Of a stretch of DNA of 40,000 nucleotides, positions 1 to 14,967 are shown one piece after another (position 1 is the first letter of the stretch; each line of letters opens with the position of its first letter). The stretch comes from Halocaridina rubra (lineage: Eukaryota > Arthropoda > Malacostraca > Decapoda > Atyidae), in the NCBI GenBank assembly GCA_037179515.1, contig JAXCGZ010004479.1, forward strand, positions 2,501-42,500, given 5' to 3'. The translations under genes and the position numbers were made by a program. Under the pieces are notes generated by a model. That model was not told where the DNA came from. It made no database searches and saw nothing but the letters and a program-made list of their open reading frames with translations.

Positions 1-590
<590 letters not shown>

Positions 591-639
591 AAGATTACGA
601 TAAGAAAAGATCATCGTCATTATATATTATATATACACC

Positions 640-954
640 CACCTTACCTCTGTCATATGTCTTTCTAATCTACATTTGAAGGTGTCTAAGGTATTGGCAT
701 TTATTATCCTACTAGGAATACTCTACAGTATTACCAAGCCAATTTTCACCAATTTCCCTTCTGAACCTAAATTTATCAAGCTTAAATCCATTACCCATTA
801 CTTGTTCTGGTTTGATCATGAATTATTAAAACTTTATTAATATCACCCTTGTTAATCCCTTTAAACCATTTATACACCTCAATCATATCCCCCCTAACTC
901 TGCGCCTCTCTAGGGAATGTGGATTAAGTTTTTTTAATCTGTCATATGGTAGAT

Positions 955-955
<1 letters not shown>
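640..955 (-). pseudogene. LINE ORF2 C-terminal fragment (non-LTR retrotransposon)
   Basis: Read on the minus strand, this encodes the conserved end of a decapod LINE reverse-transcriptase ORF. It starts with a segment rich in Leu and Lys, then ERRRVRGDMIEVYKWFKGI and NKGDINKVL, then after a frameshift FKLDKFRFRREIG, and a final stretch resembling NTVEYS. This tail follows the RT domain in CR1/jockey-like elements. The frame is broken by at least one shift and by stops, so it is a dead 5'-truncated copy. The same region is present, in other copies, near 23700-24110, 32650-33050 and 39760-39838. The family is clear, the exact clade is not. Confidence 0.75.
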
Positions 956-2287
<1,332 letters not shown>

Positions 2288-2309
2288 CTTGATTCAAAAT
2301 AATGAATCA

Positions 2310-2377
2310 GATATGGATAGATAGATAGATACATAGACAGATAGATAGATACGTATAAAGATGGATAAATAGATAAA

Positions 2378-2417
<40 letters not shown>

Positions 2418-2490
2418 ATAGATAGCTAGATAGATACGTATATAGAAGGATAGAAAGATAGATATGTAAATAGGTAAATATATAGATAGA
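2310..2490. repeat. (GATA)n-type imperfect microsatellite
   Basis: Degenerate GATA/TAGA tetranucleotide run with many substitutions, directly downstream of the (GA)n tract. Confidence 0.9.
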
Positions 2491-2874
2491 TAAAAATTTC
2501 CCTAAATCCATATTGAGTACCCTAAACGTAATGAAATTCATTATTATTATTATTATGATAATTATTATTTACTGAACGTAGATATCACTCGTCATCATTC
2601 TCTGATTACCCTAAATTAGGGTATTCTATCCACTGTGTGTGAATATATTTATAACTGTTTGTGTTTTCAGTTCTTTGCGTGGATAAATTTATAACTGTTT
2701 GTGTTTTCAGTTCTTTTAAATTTTACAGATAACTGTACACCTGTACTATAATATTATGGCTCACCGTATAATAGTGAGTAGAATGTCATCTTTTTTTTTT
2801 TTTTACAGTAATTCAGGCATTGCATAATGATATTTTTTTACTTAGTTTTTAAGTCTTGCTTACGTGTTTTACAT
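2491..2874. repeat. Short ATT run and 40-bp tandem duplication
   Basis: A short ATT run is at 2541-2568. The phrase TTTATAACTGTTTGTGTTTT followed by CAGTTCTTT occurs twice in tandem between about 2648 and 2717. No gene is seen. Confidence 0.7.
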
Positions 2875-3011
2875 TTAAGCATTGCATAATTTTTTTTGTT
2901 TTTTTTGTTTTTTAGTCTTCCTTTGGTTATTTATAAATTTTATTTTATCTTTGTTTACATTTGCAGATAGAGATTTGCTTTCCTGCATCCTCCTCCTTTT
3001 CTACCGCTTAA
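2875..3011 (+). repeat. Composite repeat copy 2, left part (piggyBac target)
   Basis: Closely matches 955-1091. It ends at TTAA (3008-3011), the piggyBac target site, and resumes at 5539. Confidence 0.88.
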
Positions 3012-3027
3012 CCCTTTCTCGACTGCC
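3008..3027 (+). repeat. piggyBac left TTAA and terminal inverted repeat
   Basis: TTAA, then CCCTTTCTCGACTGCC. It matches the right end except for a few bases. Confidence 0.9.
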
Positions 3028-5538
3028 GGGACACATATGTCCCAGCAGAAATTTAAAAAAATCTGGTGGGCCATATATGTCCCAGACAGGCGTTGAATTA
3101 GATTTAAATAGACCTTTATACGTTCAGCAGCTATTGAAAAATTGTCTCAGTGAAATGTGGCAACTTAGCAACACGCTATTGACGGTTAGTTAGCAACAAG
3201 CAATGGCCGGCTGAGGATGCACAGCGTTCTCGCTCCCATATAGACTTGGTAAGTGGTCAATTTACCATTTATTTCATGCATAATATTATTATGTATTTAA
3301 ATCATTAGTACGTATTATGATAGTGAACATATATTGCACAACATGGAAGTAATAGCATAAAATTACGAACTGGGACACTAGTGTCTCAGTAGACTTTTTC
3401 ATTGGGAATTTAGTGTCCCATCAGTCATTTATGATAGGATTTCATTTTATCGATAATGTTTCAATTATTGCTGTAAAATACGCAGGAATAGTAACATACT
3501 GTATATTATCTGTAGATAACATTTTATGAAGATGACCCAATCAATCGATGATGGTGAAATCTGCAGACTCTTGGATGAATTCTCTGATTTGAGTGAAGAT
3601 GACTCAGTTGCCGATCCAACCTACGAAAATGAAGCTGACACTATTTCGGAAAGTGAAGAATCTTCTCCAGAAGATCACCAATCAACAAATGAACAATTAT
3701 TGCTCGATGCACCAGAGGAGCCACAACCGTCACGTTCTGCAGCAGATGAAGAGCCAGCCGAATGGGTAGATATTGAAGACTTTCAAGACTTTAAGCCTCG
3801 CTTTTAACCTTCACGTAGCAGGCAATGCACTATCAGGAGTGATCTATCGAGGAATTCTAGTGCTCTTCAAATATTTTCAAAGCTATTTCCAAGCAGCCTA
3901 CTTATTCACATTTCAGCGTGCACACATAAGCGGCTGGAAACCTATGCAAAAAACACGAAAAAGACAATCACTCCTACAAATCCTCATGAAATCAAATCAC
4001 TTCTAGGCTGTGTTCTCGTAATGTGCTTCAACAGGTTCCCCAACTTGCATTCTTATTGGTCTTCCAAAATATCATTGGGCATTGCACTGATCAAAAAGAC
4101 AATGGCAAGAGATAGGTTCAAGTTACTTATGTCAAAACTGTACTTTGCAGAGCCAAACAAACCAGATGATGCTTACAAGCTTTATTACGTTGAAGATCTG
4201 ATCTCATGTTTCAAATTCACATGTCAAAAAGCAAGACAGGACAGCCCATTCCAGAGCATAGATGAATCTATGACCAAATTCAAAGGAAGAAGCTCCTTGA
4301 AACAATATCTCCCACTCAAACCAGTGAAAAGAGGTATAAAGGTTTGGATGAGATGAGACTCTCTCACTGGTTATACGTATGATATGAATATCTATGTTGG
4401 GAAAGAGACTGTCGCTCAACAGGGCACACTAGGAGAGCGAGTAGTGAGAACTACTTGTAACACCATACACGAACATGATGTGACTTTAGCATTTGACAGG
4501 TTTTTCACGTCTGTTCATCTGATGAATACTCTTCCATTTGCGGCTGTTGGGACTTGCATGAAGAATCATAAGAATGTTCCAAACGTGGATGCAGTTTTAG
4601 AGCGTGGAGAAGCTGAGTTCTCTGGAAATACTAGAGGAACTTTGGCTGCTAAGTGGCTTGACACAAAAGAAGTTCTCGTATTGAGCAACTGTCATAAAAA
4701 TGACATGACAGAAGTAATGAAGAAGCAAAGGGATGGCTCAACATCACACATAGGATGTCCTGAGGTGATTAGTTTCTATCGCAAGATGATGGGAGGAGTT
4801 AACATTGCTGACCAGATGGCTGGTTTGTACGACTTGGATAGGAAATCTCTGAAATGGTGGAAGAAGGTGTTTTATAGGTGTCTCATGTTCTCTTGTGTCA
4901 AAGCTTGGGTAATCTACAAGGAGCTCAAACATCATACACAAAAACCTCTGCTTGACTTCATCACCGATCTCTCTGAATAAATGATAGAATGTGGTCAGGC
5001 CTCAAGTCCAAATAAGAGAAGCATACGATGTGGAAGAAGATCGAAACGGGGCAGAAGCATGGAAAATGTTGGAGTGCATTTGCCCATCGAGGGTGAAACT
5101 CGACGAGGATGCGCAGGGTGCGCTGATAAAGGTATTGAAAAGCACACAAAGACAATGTGCAGTCATTGTCAAGTACCTCTTTGTAAATATTGTTTTGCCA
5201 GATGCCATTCTTAGGTTTAAAATGACAAGTGAAGGAATAAATATATTTTTTTATTGTTTTACAATTTTGAATAACGATGGATTATTGCTGTTATTGTGCT
5301 CATAATAAAGGAAATATGCATTTTTCACGTTTGAACTATCCTGTTGGTAACAGCCCACTGGGACACATGAATCCCATAGACATGTCTGCTGGGAAATATG
5401 TGTCCCAATGCTATAATTTTTACAATATATACAAATAAATTACATTTTTATGATAAATCAGTTAATATGTCTGAAATGAAGTAGAAACATCTATTTTTAC
5501 CTTTCTAATTCAATTACCCGAAAGCCGTCTCGAAAGGG
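3012..5538 (+). mobile_element. piggyBac DNA transposon, complete ends, 2.53 kb
   Basis: The element is bounded by TTAA at 3008-3011 and 5539-5542, the target duplication diagnostic for piggyBac. Terminal inverted repeats start CCCTTTCTCGACTGCC on the left; the right end reads inward CCCTTTCGAGACGGC, so they match imperfectly. Six copies of a 16-bp GGGACAC/TGTCCC-type motif lie near the ends: 3028, 3068, 3372 and 3404 on the left, 5360 and 5391 on the right. The length is typical of an autonomous piggyBac. The single transposase frame inside carries three stops, so this copy is probably inactive. Flanking sequence is one composite repeat copy split by the insertion. Confidence 0.95.
3526..5214 (+). 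pseudogene. piggyBac transposase, one frame with three in-frame stops
   Basis: Codes for a cut-and-paste transposase of the PGBD/piggyBac family. All 563 codons stay in one frame, interrupted by TAA at codon 94 (3805), TGA at codon 277 (4354) and TAA at codon 485 (4978). No frameshift was seen. The N-terminus is acidic (rich in Asp, Glu and Ser). The catalytic core follows: the first aspartate is in SIDESM (residue 246) before KGRSSLKQYLPLKPVKRG, and the second is in AFDRFFTS (residue 324). The third position, usually Asp in GGVDxxDQ, is Asn 426 in GGVNIADQ; the following Asp 429 is kept. The last part (about residues 523-563) is the cysteine-rich zinc domain with CAGC, CSHC and CKYC. The start is the first ATG of the frame; an upstream start is not excluded. 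The copy is probably dead. Confidence 0.93.

Positions 5539-5542
<4 letters not shown>
5519..5542 (-). repeat. piggyBac right terminal inverted repeat and TTAA
   Basis: Plus strand GCCGTCTCGAAAGGG, then TTAA. This is the imperfect inverse of the left end. Confidence 0.9.
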
Positions 5543-7260
<1,718 letters not shown>

Positions 7261-7385
7261 ATTCATGGGATGGAATTTATTTGTGGGCTGGGGTTAAATT
7301 TTTTCTTTAATTTTTCTCGGGTTGGTTTGTTAGTATATACAAGCGTTCGTGGGTTGGGGTCAGCATTGCACACCTATTTCGCATT
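7261..7385. other. No recognised feature
   Basis: A GT-rich stretch between the Tigger remnant and the composite repeat head. It may include the lost right end of the Tigger element. Confidence 0.45.
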
Positions 7386-7530
7386 TTAAGTGTTTTTGCA
7401 ATCCGGAAAATTGGAATATCGCCCCTAAAAAATAAAAGTAAAAATATACGAAATTCGCGAATAACGTCCAAGCAAAAAAATTTAAAAAATATTTTTCATT
7501 TTAGTAAATAATCGACTGCCTCGGAGGCAC
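7386..7530 (+). repeat. Composite repeat head
   Basis: GGAAAATTGGAATATCGCCCC, an A-rich stretch, GCGAATAACGTCC, then TTTTAGTAAATAATCGACTG and CTCGGAGGCAC. The same order is at 17130-17270 and, reversed, at 10497-10607. Confidence 0.8.
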
Positions 7531-8570
7531 TATTCTGACATGCTCTTCCTCTTCTACCACTTAATGCGATCAGTTATTATGAAGAGAATTGAAAAAATGC
7601 ATTAAGAACAAACAGCAAACAAACTTGTGATATAATATCGTCAAGGAAATAGCGTGCGAGGGTGCATCAGCTGATACGGAGGCAGCAAAACGTTTGCAAA
7701 TAGAGGTTCGTTCTACTGCATCCTCTTCCTCTTCTACTGCTTAATGAGAACAGATATTATGAAGAGAAATGAAAAAAAAGCATTAAGAACAAACAGAAAA
7801 CAATCTTGCGGTATAATATCGTCAGGAAAATAGCGTGCGAGGGTGCATCAGCTGATACGGAGATGGCAAAACGTTTGCAGATAGAGGTTTATTCTCCCAC
7901 ATCCTTCGCCTCTTCTACCGCTTAATGAGATCGGATATTATGAAGAGAATTGAAAAAAGCATTAAGAACAAACAGCAAATAAACTTGTTATATAATATTG
8001 TCAGGGAAATAGCTATGAGGGTGCATCAGCTGATATGGAAGCGGCAAAACGTTTGCAGATAGAGGTTCATTCTCACGCATCCTCCTCCTCTTCTACCGCT
8101 TAATGAGATTGGATATTATGAAGAGAACTGAAAAAAAGCATTAAAAACAAAGAGCAATCAAACTTGTGATATAATATTGTCAGGGAAATAGCTATGAGGG
8201 TGTATCAGCTGATACGGAAGCAGCAAAACGTTTGCAGATAGAGGTTCATTCTCCCGCATCCTCCTCCTCTTCTACCACTTAATGCGATCGAATATTATGA
8301 AGAGAACTGAAAAAAAGCATTAAGAACAAAAAGCAAACAAACTTGCAATATAATATTGCCAGGGAAATAGTTATGAGGGTGCATCAGCTGATACGGAGAC
8401 AGCAAAACGATTGCAGATAAATTCTTACGCCTCCTCCTCCTCTTCCACCGCTTAATGCGATCGGATATTATGAAGAGAATGGAAACAAAGCATTAAGAAT
8501 AAAGAGCAAACAAACTTGCGATATAATATTGTCAGGGAAATTGCGTGCGAGGGTGCATCAGCTGATACTT
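7531..8570 (+). repeat. 178-bp satellite array A (about six units)
   Basis: The marker GCATCAGCTGATACGG (or a close variant) recurs at 7663, 7844, 8022, 8202, 8381 and 8554, giving spacings of 173-181 bp. Each unit also carries GATATAATATTGTCAGGGAA, GCAAAACGTTTGCAGATAGA, a CCTCCTCCTCTTCTACCGC run and TTAATGCGATCGGATATTAT. The last unit is cut by a repeat R arm after CAGCTGATAC. Confidence 0.95.
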
Positions 8571-9360
<790 letters not shown>

Positions 9361-10496
9361 CACAAGGATGCAAACGTTTTGCCGCCTCTGTATAAGCTGA
9401 TGCACCCTCGCACGCTATTTCCCTGACAAGTTTGTTTGATGATTGTTCTTAAAGCGTTTTTTCAATTATCTTCATAATATCCAATCGCATTAAGCGGTAG
9501 AAGAGGAGGAGGATGCGGGAGAACGAACCCCTCTCGGCAAACGTTTTGCCGCTTCGGTATCAGCTGCTGCTTATCACTATTCAGGCACAATATCTTACTC
9601 ATAAAATATTTATTTACTCACTCTACTTGGAGTTTATCTAATTTTCAAGATTATAGTACATATTACATATTAATATTCCTTGGTTCTAAACATTATTCTA
9701 TTTTTTTTACATATCGACCGTGCTGCACGAAATCTAAACGTAAACAGAGTTAGCTGAGAGAAAAAGAAAACTAAACAATTTGTTACAAAGAAAACATATA
9801 TCAGGGAAACTAAAATGAAATATATATATTCTCTACACGCTATTCCCCTGACGATATTATATCGAAAGTTTGTTTGCTGTTTGTTCTTAATGCTTTTTTT
9901 CAATTTTCTTCATAATATTCAATCGCATTAAGCGGTAGGAGAAGAGGAGGATGCGAGAGAACGAACCTCTATCGGAAAACGTTTTGTCACACTTCCGTAT
10001 CAGCTGATGCACCCTCGCACGCTATTTCCCTGACGATATTATATTGAAATTTTGCTTGCTGTTTGTTCTTAGTGCGTTTTTTTCAATTTTCTTTTTTAAT
10101 ATTCGATCGCATTAAGCGGTAGAAAATGAGAAGGATGCGGGAGACTGAACCTCTATCTGCAAACATTTTGCCTCCTTCCGTATCAGTTGATGCACCTTCG
10201 CACGCTACTTCCGTGATGATATATCGAAAATTTGTGTGCTGTTTGTTCTTAATGCTTTTTTACAATTTTCTTCATAATATATGAGCGCATTGAGCGGTAG
10301 AAGAGGAGGAGGATGCGGAAGAACAAACCTCTATCGGCAAACGTTTTGCCACTTCCGTATCAGCTGATGCACCCTCGCACGCAATTTCACTGATGATATT
10401 ATATTGAAATTATGTTTGCTGTTTGTTCTTAATGATTTTTTTTCCATTATCTTCATAATATTCAATCGCATTAAGCAGTAGAAGAGGAGGAGGAGG
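9361..10496 (-). repeat. 178-bp satellite array B, reversed, about five units
   Basis: The inverse marker, CAGCTGATGCACCCTCGCAC or variants, appears near 9397, 9561 (truncated), 10001, 10181 and 10361. The array is broken between about 9565 and 9830 by an AT-rich segment unrelated to the satellite. The orientation is opposite to array A. Confidence 0.92.
9565..9830. other. Unidentified insertion in satellite array B
   Basis: About 265 bp of AT-rich sequence starting TTATCACTATTCAGGCAC and ending near TATATATATTCTCTA, absent from the other satellite units. I see no terminal repeats or coding content. The short reading frame across it runs into the satellite and is not a gene. Confidence 0.6.
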
Positions 10497-10603
10497 ATGG
10501 AAAAATCCTTTCGAGGCGGTCGATTTTTTACTAAAATTTTAAATAAAATTTTGAATTTTTTGCATGGGCACTATTCGCAATTTTGTATTTTTTTACTATT
10601 ATT

Positions 10604-10607
<4 letters not shown>
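10497..10607 (-). repeat. Composite repeat head, reversed
   Basis: Reverse complement of the head at 7386-7530 (GAGGCGGTCGATTTTTTACT, then TGCATGGGCACTATTCGC). It ends in (TA)n. Confidence 0.75.

Positions 10608-10684
<77 letters not shown>
10608..10684. repeat. (TA)n microsatellite
   Basis: About 77 bp of TA. Confidence 0.97.
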
Positions 10685-10685
<1 letters not shown>

Positions 10686-10699
10686 TCAGCTCACTTTTT

Positions 10700-10850
10700 G
10701 CACGCTTTTAAAGTACGCGAAATTGGAATAACGCCCCAAAAAAATAATAGTAAAAAAATACGAAATACATGAATAATGCTGGGACAAAATATTCGGAAAA
10801 AAAATATCTTTTTAGTAAATATGCAACTGCCTCGGAGACACTTTCCCACC
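10700..10850 (+). repeat. Composite repeat head, forward, without satellite
   Basis: GCGAAATTGGAATAACGCCC, A-rich sequence, then TTTTTAGTAAATATGCAACT and CCTCGGAGACAC. It faces the reversed head at 10497 across a (TA)n tract. Confidence 0.75.
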
Positions 10851-10889
10851 TTGCTGCCATGTGCATACGTTTACATGGGAATTAAGGAG

Positions 10890-11545
10890 ACACCCTGGGT
10901 TAGAAGGGGGAGAAGGGGTGAAAAGAACGATTTTCTGGCAACTTTAACATGTGCTGGTGCCAGATGTAAAAGGAAAGGGCTCTATCTAAACAATAAACAG
11001 CAAATAATTGCCCTTTTATGTGAGAATTCATAGTAAAATAATTTCATAAATGACGATGTTTTGATATCCTTTCGTTGTGTTGCATTTTACTTCAATTTGA
11101 CTTAGAAAATCAGTGTTTCTATACAATAACTTCGTCACTAGGGATGGAAGCAAGTGTTGGAAGAGTGGTATGAGGTAATGTGGTAAGCTCATCTGATTCA
11201 GTCGCCTTTTAAGGGTACACCCTGGGTTGGGAGGGGGGGATGGGGTGAAGAGGATGATTTTCTGTTTTACTCATTTCTGTCAACTTTATCGTGTGCTGGT
11301 GCCGGATGTAAAAGGAAAGGGCTTTATCTAAACTAAAAACAGCAAAAATTGCCCTTTTATGTAAGTATTCGTAGTAAAATAATGTCATAAATGATGATGC
11401 TTTGATATCCTTTCACTGTGTTGCATTTTACATCAATTTGACTTAGATAATCAGCGTTTCTGTACGATAACTTCATCACTAGGGATGGAAGCGAGTGTTG
11501 GAGAGTGGTACAAAGTGTTGTGGTGAGCTCACCTGATTCAGTCGT
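10890..11545 (+). repeat. Two-copy 327-bp tandem duplication
   Basis: Copy 1 starts at about 10890 (ACACCCTGGGTTAGAAGG) and copy 2 at about 11217 (ACACCCTGGGTTGGGAGG). Shared landmarks include GATGTAAAAGGAAAGGGCT, GATATCCTTTC and CACTAGGGATGGAAGC. The copies differ at scattered sites, so the duplication is not recent. No coding potential is shared by both copies. Confidence 0.88.
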
Positions 11546-11673
11546 TCAAGTGAAACGTATCTATGCCTATTATCTTTGTTTCTTATGAAAAATGAATCAT
11601 TATGTGATTTTTACATTACACGTCACTTCTGAGAACCTATCTTCGCGTTATTCCAAGAACTGGGTAAATATAT
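11546..11673 (+). repeat. Composite repeat tail fragment
   Basis: CGTATCTATGCCTATTATC through TCTGAGAACCTATCTTCGCG and CCAAGAACTGGGT. It matches the tails elsewhere and ends where the inverted-repeat element begins. Confidence 0.7.
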
Positions 11674-11705
11674 TTTTAGGAATTGGACAATTAATAGCCA
11701 ATTAG

Positions 11706-11824
<119 letters not shown>

Positions 11825-12167
11825 GTATATTTCGGTGTATAAGTCGGCCTACAGATAAGTCGACCCAAAAATGAGAGTAATTTTTTATGATTTCTGCTAA
11901 TATCTGAGGTATAGGTCGACCTCTAAAATACAGAACTCGCCTACCGTAAATTATCGGCTAGCCTAAGCAGCAGTGTAAAAGTTGAAATATGAAACTCGCC
12001 TAAGTTATAGGCTAGCCTAAGCAGCAGTGTAAAAGTTACCATATATAAAACACCGGGCATTAATTAAAGACTACCGGTATGTTATTACAAACGTTGTTCT
12101 ACTTACAATATGAAATAATATATAAGGTAGTATTAATATAAATCTCTATAAAAATGACGAAATAGAT

Positions 12168-12169
<2 letters not shown>

Positions 12170-12208
<39 letters not shown>

Positions 12209-12245
12209 TAATAATAGAAGAAGAAGAAGAAGAAGAAGAAGAAGA
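12170..12245 (+). repeat. (AAT)n then (AAG)n microsatellite
   Basis: A trinucleotide run that switches from AAT to AAG. Confidence 0.95.
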
Positions 12246-13013
12246 TGATAACAATAATAATAAATACACAAGTTAAACAATAAACAAATCAAATAAAAAA
12301 ATCAACAACAACGAATTATTCTCTTGCAAGACCAAAACCATCCACACAAGAAAAATAAAATCTTTTTCCAGCACGAAAGAATAAGAAATTACTAACACAA
12401 TTTCTCTCTCTCTTACGATGAAACTGTAAATGACGATTTATTTGATGAACTTTTTGCATCAGATGATGATGATTGTAGCAATTTTGAAGGTTTTTAAATG
12501 AATAAAACATATTGCATACTTTTTATTGTAATTTATTTTAGTGAGAAATAAAGATCTGATGTTATCCTAGATGTTGTTATTTAATAATTCTGTGGTCAAA
12601 AAAGGGTTGGTGTGAACGCACTTATACCGTAAATTGTTTTGTTTCGTCAGCGATCAGCTGATCGGAAATTTTACAAATGGCTGCATGATGTTTACATTGT
12701 TATGGTCTTTTTCCTTTGATTAATAGCATTTTGTGGAATTTTAAGGTAATGGTAGCTCTATTACATTATTAGTGTCGAATCAGAATGTGTATTGATTAAA
12801 ATACAAGTATTTACATTAGTAGCTACATGTATTTACATCGATAGTTACCGCACCGAGGCTGTCGTCGGTATTAGCCTAAGGTTAGGCCTGATTTCCTGCA
12901 CCAATATGTCACAAGATTTCAAGGTTTGCTTTTTGTGATTGTTATATAAGTCGACCCTCAATTTTGGGCTGATTTTTGGGGGCTAAAACATCGACTTATA
13001 CACCGAAATATAC

Positions 13014-13016
<3 letters not shown>

Positions 13017-13060
<44 letters not shown>
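13017..13060. repeat. (TA)n microsatellite, right
   Basis: About 44 bp of TA, mirroring the left tract. Confidence 0.95.
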
Positions 13061-13062
<2 letters not shown>

Positions 13063-13102
13063 TCTAATAGGCTATTAGTTGTCTAATTCCTAAAAATTGG
13101 TT

Positions 13103-14232
13103 GAACAGGCTGTCTGTTAACACCAACCTATAAACATTTGTCCATTTCTCAATTTCAATATAATTTATTGTTCTACATACAAGTGAAAGAATTCCACAAA
13201 GTGCTTAAAAATTCCAAATGAAATCTCATATAAAAATCCAAATTAGTTTTGATAAGAGAGAGAGAGCACTGTTGTCACTGATACTTCAAACCAGCTTAGA
13301 ATGCTGCATGACTTTCTTTCAGTGTATATGCTGATAAGATAATGGACCACTATAATGCACAGTTATCACAAAAACAAGTGACATACGACTATAATAGTCA
13401 AATTCTCTATCATACGTGTTGTTCTCCAAGGTATTATGCATTGCAACACTACTTAGTTTCACATAAAACAAAAAATAAGCAATAATTTCGACACTGCTTG
13501 CAAAGATTATTCCATGGAATGTTCCTAATCTCCAAAAGTTATTTCAAGCAGGGGTTAACAATTTGACACAGGTTTTTTGGAATGGGGCATATGAACCTAT
13601 ATACATTTTCATCTCCAGTGTAAGATATAGAAGTGTCAAGAGGTACTTTACCCTTTTATAACTAAAGTAGATCAGCCCACCCAAAATTTCGCACCATTCA
13701 CAGGAGGAAATGGACTTACTCAGCTAAAAAAGCACTGATAATGAAGAAACTACGTACACTTAAAACACTGACATCCAATTTTACACATTCACAAAATAAT
13801 TTGTACAAACAATTGCAATACAGTAACTGTCATAATGAATTCAATGGACAAAATAACTCGGATGTCTGCCCATTTGGAATGAATATAAAAACACTACTTA
13901 AAAAAGGGGAACACACTAAGCCATTCGGAAAAAGAGGTTTCGAATATGAAGAATGAAATGCCTTGCGGCAACAAATTAACAAAGACCAAGAGAGAGACTG
14001 ACATACATGTAATGAATTAATTGCTTCCAGCAAGAAAAAGACATTTAAACCAAAGTAAATGACAGGAAATTACGGACTTAGGTTACTAAATGTCATACTA
14101 ATACATAACTCTCATTCCCCTTCTTTTTCAACAATGTAGGAGATATCTAATTATTATCCCTACAAGTATGTTTGTGTGTTGGTGGTGCCACTATGATTAA
14201 CATACATATAGTGCCCAAAAAACAAAACATAC
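13103..14232. other. No gene recognised; inferred part of a Pak4 intron
   Basis: No domain-bearing ORF and no repeat shared with the rest of the window. It lies directly downstream, in the direction of transcription, of the exon 5 splice donor. I specifically looked for the start of a PAK kinase domain here and did not find it. Confidence 0.6.
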
Positions 14233-14763
14233 CTTGGGATAAGGCTGGCCATGAGGAGGATATTGATGCGGTGGCGAGTGCATTTGCATCTTCTGCATTC
14301 CATGAGGAGGAGGAGGAGGAGGTTGATGCTGTGGATGGTTCTGTTGCTGCTCTTGTGAATTTTGTGGATGCTGTGCAGACTGAGATGGCTGTTGATGTTG
14401 CGTCATGTGAAGCTGACTCTGAGAGGTGTGATGGGAAGGAGGAGGGTGATGAAGGGGAGGAGGAGGAGCACCAGCACTGTGTGGTGACTGATGAGGAGGT
14501 GGCAGAGGCTGAAGACCACGATGGTGAGAACGATGCTGAGGCGGAGACTGATGAGGGTGTTGACCAGGTTGATGGTAGTGCTGATTAGATTGTTGGTGAT
14601 GATGCTGATTAGATTGCTGGTGAGATATATGGTTTGGTGCAGGGTAGGAGGAGGATGGATGTGGATGATGAGAAGCAGGGTGGGAATGAGGAGGATATGG
14701 AGGACCATTGGGATGACCAGGTCCACCAGCTTCCAGTGGAAGCTGAGCTGGTGGTCTTCCACC
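14233..14763 (-). CDS. Pak4: Pak4/mbt-like kinase, exon 5 (His/Pro/Gln-rich linker)
   Basis: 531 nt, 177 codons, residues 330-506 of the reconstructed protein. It begins after the acceptor TTTGCAG with GGRPPAQLPLEAGG and ends at AAG before the donor GTATGT, phase 0 at both ends. The segment is low complexity: about 33 of 177 residues are His, and Pro, Gln and Ser make up most of the rest. Such long disordered linkers between CRIB and kinase domains are known in insect mbt/PAK4 proteins. No catalytic motif is present; the kinase domain should follow in later exons, which are not found in the window. The adjoining intron 4 is only 204 bp. The acidic frames on the opposite strand mirror this repeat-like composition and are not genes. 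Confidence 0.87.
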
Positions 14764-14967
14764 CTGCAAAGGGAAAAAAAATACACAATAATATAATACA
14801 GCTAAAAATTTACTCAACAATAATTCTTTGTCTCCAAACAATATAAAATTTCATCTAAAGAGAACATAAGCAAATACTAGCCAAAAAACAAATTACGGGT
14901 TCTTTGCGAGAGTTAAATACTGTACAAAGCAATGACTGTGAAGCATGAAAGAAGACCATAAATATAC
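14764..14967 (-). other. Pak4 intron 4 (204 bp)
   Basis: GT...AG on the minus strand with a T-rich stretch before the acceptor. It is the only short intron seen in this gene. Confidence 0.85.

Noticed and set aside
7531..8570. Evenly spaced repeats that could suggest a CRISPR array
   Set aside because: The units are contiguous ~178-bp satellites without unique spacers, in a eukaryotic genome.
12316..12510. A 64-codon minus-strand frame inside the 11674-13102 element
   Set aside because: No domain, and the opposite strand has the only hint of transposase-like acidic tail; probably chance.
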